Positions 62,703 to 64,000 of a stretch of 64,000 nucleotides of DNA are shown piece after piece. Under the pieces are notes generated by a model. It was not told the DNA's origin. It was given only the letters and a program-made list of their open reading frames with translations, and made no database searches. Location of the stretch: NCBI GenBank assembly GCA_902599665.1, contig CACKGK010000004.1, forward strand, positions 45,664 through 109,663. Reading direction: 5' to 3'. Source of the DNA: an uncultured Pelagibacteraceae bacterium (lineage in GTDB: Bacteria; Pseudomonadota; Alphaproteobacteria; Pelagibacterales; Pelagibacteraceae). The position numbers were made by a program, and so were the translations under genes. How positions within the stretch are numbered: position 1 is the first letter of the stretch; each line of letters starts with the position of its first letter.

Positions 62703-62743
62703 TAAAGTAAGTATTAGCATAAATACTCATGAAAATAACTCAT

Positions 62744-62782
62744 GCCCTCGTGGTGAAATTGGTAGACACAAAGGACTTAAAA
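62744..62782 (+). pseudogene. 5' half of a tRNA-Leu(UAA) gene
   Basis: GCCCTCGTGGTGAAATTGGTAGACACAAAGGACTTAAAA matches a tRNA-Leu from base 1 through the acceptor 5' strand, D arm (TGGTAGAC) and anticodon loop (CTTAAAA, anticodon TAA). The expected TCCTT 3' anticodon strand, long variable arm and T-loop are missing; the sequence turns to unrelated DNA. No T-loop (GGTTCRA) occurs in the next 1.2 kb. I read this as a remnant of recombination into a tRNA gene. Confidence 0.8.
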
Positions 62783-62805
62783 GACATAGTGTAGAGCAAT
62801 TAGAT

Positions 62806-62928
62806 AGTCTCATACAGTCTCATACAGTCTTAAATCCCATTAAATCCTATACTTTAAAAAAACCTTTAATTATTTTTATTGGAAAATATGAATAATAAAT
62901 TCTTTCAAACTAGAAGTAGACTAGAAGT
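62806..62928 (+). repeat. Cluster of short direct repeats next to the tRNA fragment
   Basis: AGTCTCATAC is repeated in tandem at 62806-62815 and 62816-62825 with a partial third copy. TAAATCCCAT and TAAATCCTAT are adjacent at 62831-62850. ACTAGAAGT occurs at 62909-62917 and 62920-62928. Such small direct repeats near a tRNA fragment recall integrase arm-type sites, but no integrase gene is in the window. Confidence 0.6.
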
Positions 62929-62958
62929 CAATATGATATTGTAATAGTATTTTTGATT

Positions 62959-63492
62959 ATGAAATTTATTTTAAAAATTGTTTTTTTCATTTTAATTTTG
63001 CCTAGCATGTCATATGCAGCAACTCCGTTTACTTACTTATCATGTAAAGCTATTGTTATGGAAAATAAAACAGAAGATGGCCCCTTTAAAAATAACGATA
63101 AGTTAAAGAGTGGAACAAATATCGGGTATTTTTTTTACAAATACAAAGAAATTAAAAAAAAATCAAAAGTTATGATACATGAGCAAAGTTTTCTTAACCA
63201 TGGCTGGGATTGGAAAGGAAAAAAACCTGAAAAATATACATTACAATCTACAAAATGGGATAGTTACTCAAATGAAGACCAAATTTATACATTTGTTGAT
63301 AAAGCTAAAGTTGAAGGCACCACAGTTACAATGGGGTTTGCGGTCCAAAAAATAGATAATAACTATCACAATAGTGTAACATTTTCGATGTTTGAAAATA
63401 ATAAAAGCACTCTCGACATTGTTATGGATCAAGTTTGTGAAAAGATTGATAAAACAGATTATAGAGATTTAATAAAAAACGGAGTTAAATAA
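62959..63492 (+). CDS. Secreted protein of unknown function
   Basis: A 177-residue exported protein, starting at ATG 62959 (MKFILKIVFFILILPSMSYA) with cleavage after SYA. The mature part, ATPFTYLSCKAIVMENK, is lysine-rich and shows alternating strands; two cysteines (SCKA, QVCEKI) could form one disulfide. WDSYSNEDQIYTF and VTMGFAVQKIDN suggest a beta-rich domain. I do not recognise a family. The next secreted protein starts 29 bases after its stop, so the two are likely co-expressed. Confidence 0.65.
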   Translation: MKFILKIVFFILILPSMSYAATPFTYLSCKAIVMENKTEDGPFKNNDKLKSGTNIGYFFYKYKEIKKKSKVMIHEQSFLNHGWDWKGKKPEKYTLQSTKWDSYSNEDQIYTFVDKAKVEGTTVTMGFAVQKIDNNYHNSVTFSMFENNKSTLDIVMDQVCEKIDKTDYRDLIKNGVK

Positions 63493-63520
63493 ATCATCTT
63501 TAAAACAACTTATTAAAAAA

Positions 63521-64000
63521 ATGAAATATTTTATTAAAATAATACTCTTGTTAATTTTAATTAAACCCAATGCATTTGCAGAGTCCAAATGGGGAAGAGG
63601 TGAGATAAATCTGCATCCTGGTGTTGCCGCAAAGTTTGTTGAGTATGTCAAAGGATCAACAACATCTAAAGCACCTTATTTGTTTGCTGTTTCTATGGAT
63701 GGTAATGCGTATAGCTATTTATACTGCTCTGCTGGAATGAATAATTGCAAAGGTGGAGATAGTAACATTCTTCAAAATTGTGAAAGATCTGGAAATGGAG
63801 TTGAATGCAAATTATTTGCAAGAAACAGAACAATCAAATGGGATAATGGAATTAATACCGGAAAAGGGAAAAAATCAAAAATTAATAGCAAGTTGTCTGA
63901 AAAAGAAATTTTTGCAAGACTGACTGAATTGGGTTTTTTAGGTGATATAAAAAATTCTAACAATAATCAAGAATCCTCAAATAAAAATAATTCAAAAAAA
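63521..64000 (+). CDS. Secreted protein of unknown function, 3' end cut by window
   Basis: This gene is not on the ORF track because it runs off the window. ATG 63521 opens MKYFIKIILLLILIKPNAFAES, a signal peptide, then WGRGEINLHPGVAAKFVEYV and a Cys-rich region YCSAGMNNCKGG, NCERSGNGVECKLFARNRTIKW. The frame stays open to base 64000. The last visible residues are rich in Asn, Lys and Ser. The antisense track ORFs at 63469 and 63772 are shadows of it. The family is unknown. Confidence 0.75.
   Translation, partial: MKYFIKIILLLILIKPNAFAESKWGRGEINLHPGVAAKFVEYVKGSTTSKAPYLFAVSMDGNAYSYLYCSAGMNNCKGGDSNILQNCERSGNGVECKLFARNRTIKWDNGINTGKGKKSKINSKLSEKEIFARLTELGFLGDIKNSNNNQESSNKNNSKK

Noticed and set aside
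62806-62850. CRISPR-like repeats
   Set aside because: The 10-base units are directly adjacent without spacers and there are only two to three copies; no cas genes are present.
62644-62895. Track ORF of 83 aa on the plus strand
   Set aside because: It runs antisense through the HAD phosphatase start, then through the tRNA fragment and repeats; the product has no coding-like features.
62744-62958. Group I intron interrupting the tRNA-Leu(UAA) anticodon loop
   Set aside because: This is the classic site for such introns, but no 3' exon (TCCTT, variable arm, T-loop) follows within the remaining 1.2 kb and no intron core elements are visible.
63469-63963. Two minus-strand ORFs near the right edge
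   Set aside because: The plus strand here encodes a signal-peptide protein with an open frame to the window end, so these are its shadows.

Overview
The window is AT-rich (roughly 30% G+C by eye, not computed) and extremely compact. Most neighbouring genes are separated by fewer than 30 bases or share start and stop codons. Gene content, codon use and spacing fit a streamlined marine alphaproteobacterium of the SAR11 group (Pelagibacterales). Supporting content includes many substrate-binding-protein transport systems, an acidic-tailed RpoZ, an isolated GlmU acetyltransferase domain, monothiol glutaredoxin next to BolA, class II DAHP synthase and a methylcitrate pathway. I saw no rRNA, no intact tRNA and no CRISPR array. 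The only RNA-gene trace is the 5' half of a tRNA-Leu near the right end.

Layout, left to right. Bases 1-6.5 kb hold the 3' end of an aromatic-type FAD monooxygenase, a BKACE (DUF849) enzyme, a class II aldolase, a fused SpeD-SpeE polyamine enzyme, and a polar amino acid ABC transporter (binding protein plus two permeases, no ATPase) ending in a nitrilase-family amidase. Bases 6.5-20.4 kb hold glycosyltransferases, TauE and AbrB membrane proteins, a tripartite tricarboxylate transporter (TctCBA) joined to a Tat-exported FAD oxidase, a gamma-carbonic anhydrase, a secreted HExxH protein, a beta-hydroxyacid dehydrogenase and an MFS carrier. Bases 20.4-26.4 kb hold rpoZ and then a probable malonate module: class III CoA-transferase, TRAP transporter DctPQM and malonyl-CoA decarboxylase. 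Bases 26.4-37.8 kb hold dusA, a second TauE protein, a phosphohexomutase, nrdAB, prpC-prpB-prpD and gph. Bases 37.8-46.8 kb hold a plus-strand core block: glmU acetyltransferase domain, glmS, class II aroG, nadE, cysS, cimA, an rRNA/tRNA methyltransferase and rpsD. Bases 46.8-54.1 kb hold one long minus-strand run: sfsA-map-purB-purC-purS-purQ-purL-bolA-grxD. Bases 54.1-64 kb are accessory: a molybdopterin-binding-domain protein, GGCT-like, GT9, AzlCD, PhyH and FkbM genes, small membrane proteins, a glucosylglycerate pair (gpgS-gpgP), the tRNA-Leu remnant with short direct repeats, and two secreted proteins of unknown function.

The most notable pattern is regulatory. In all three binding-protein transport operons (ABC at 4.3 kb, TctCBA at 10.7 kb, TRAP at 23.2 kb) a strong RNA hairpin lies just after the binding-protein gene and abuts or covers the start codon of the first membrane-subunit gene. 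Two of the three have a U-tract like an intrinsic terminator. I infer a shared way of producing far more binding protein than membrane transporter. Other points worth checking are the tRNA-Leu half as a possible integration scar, two tiny minus-strand ORFs in tandem in the only gene-free stretch above 300 bases, and the malonate module.
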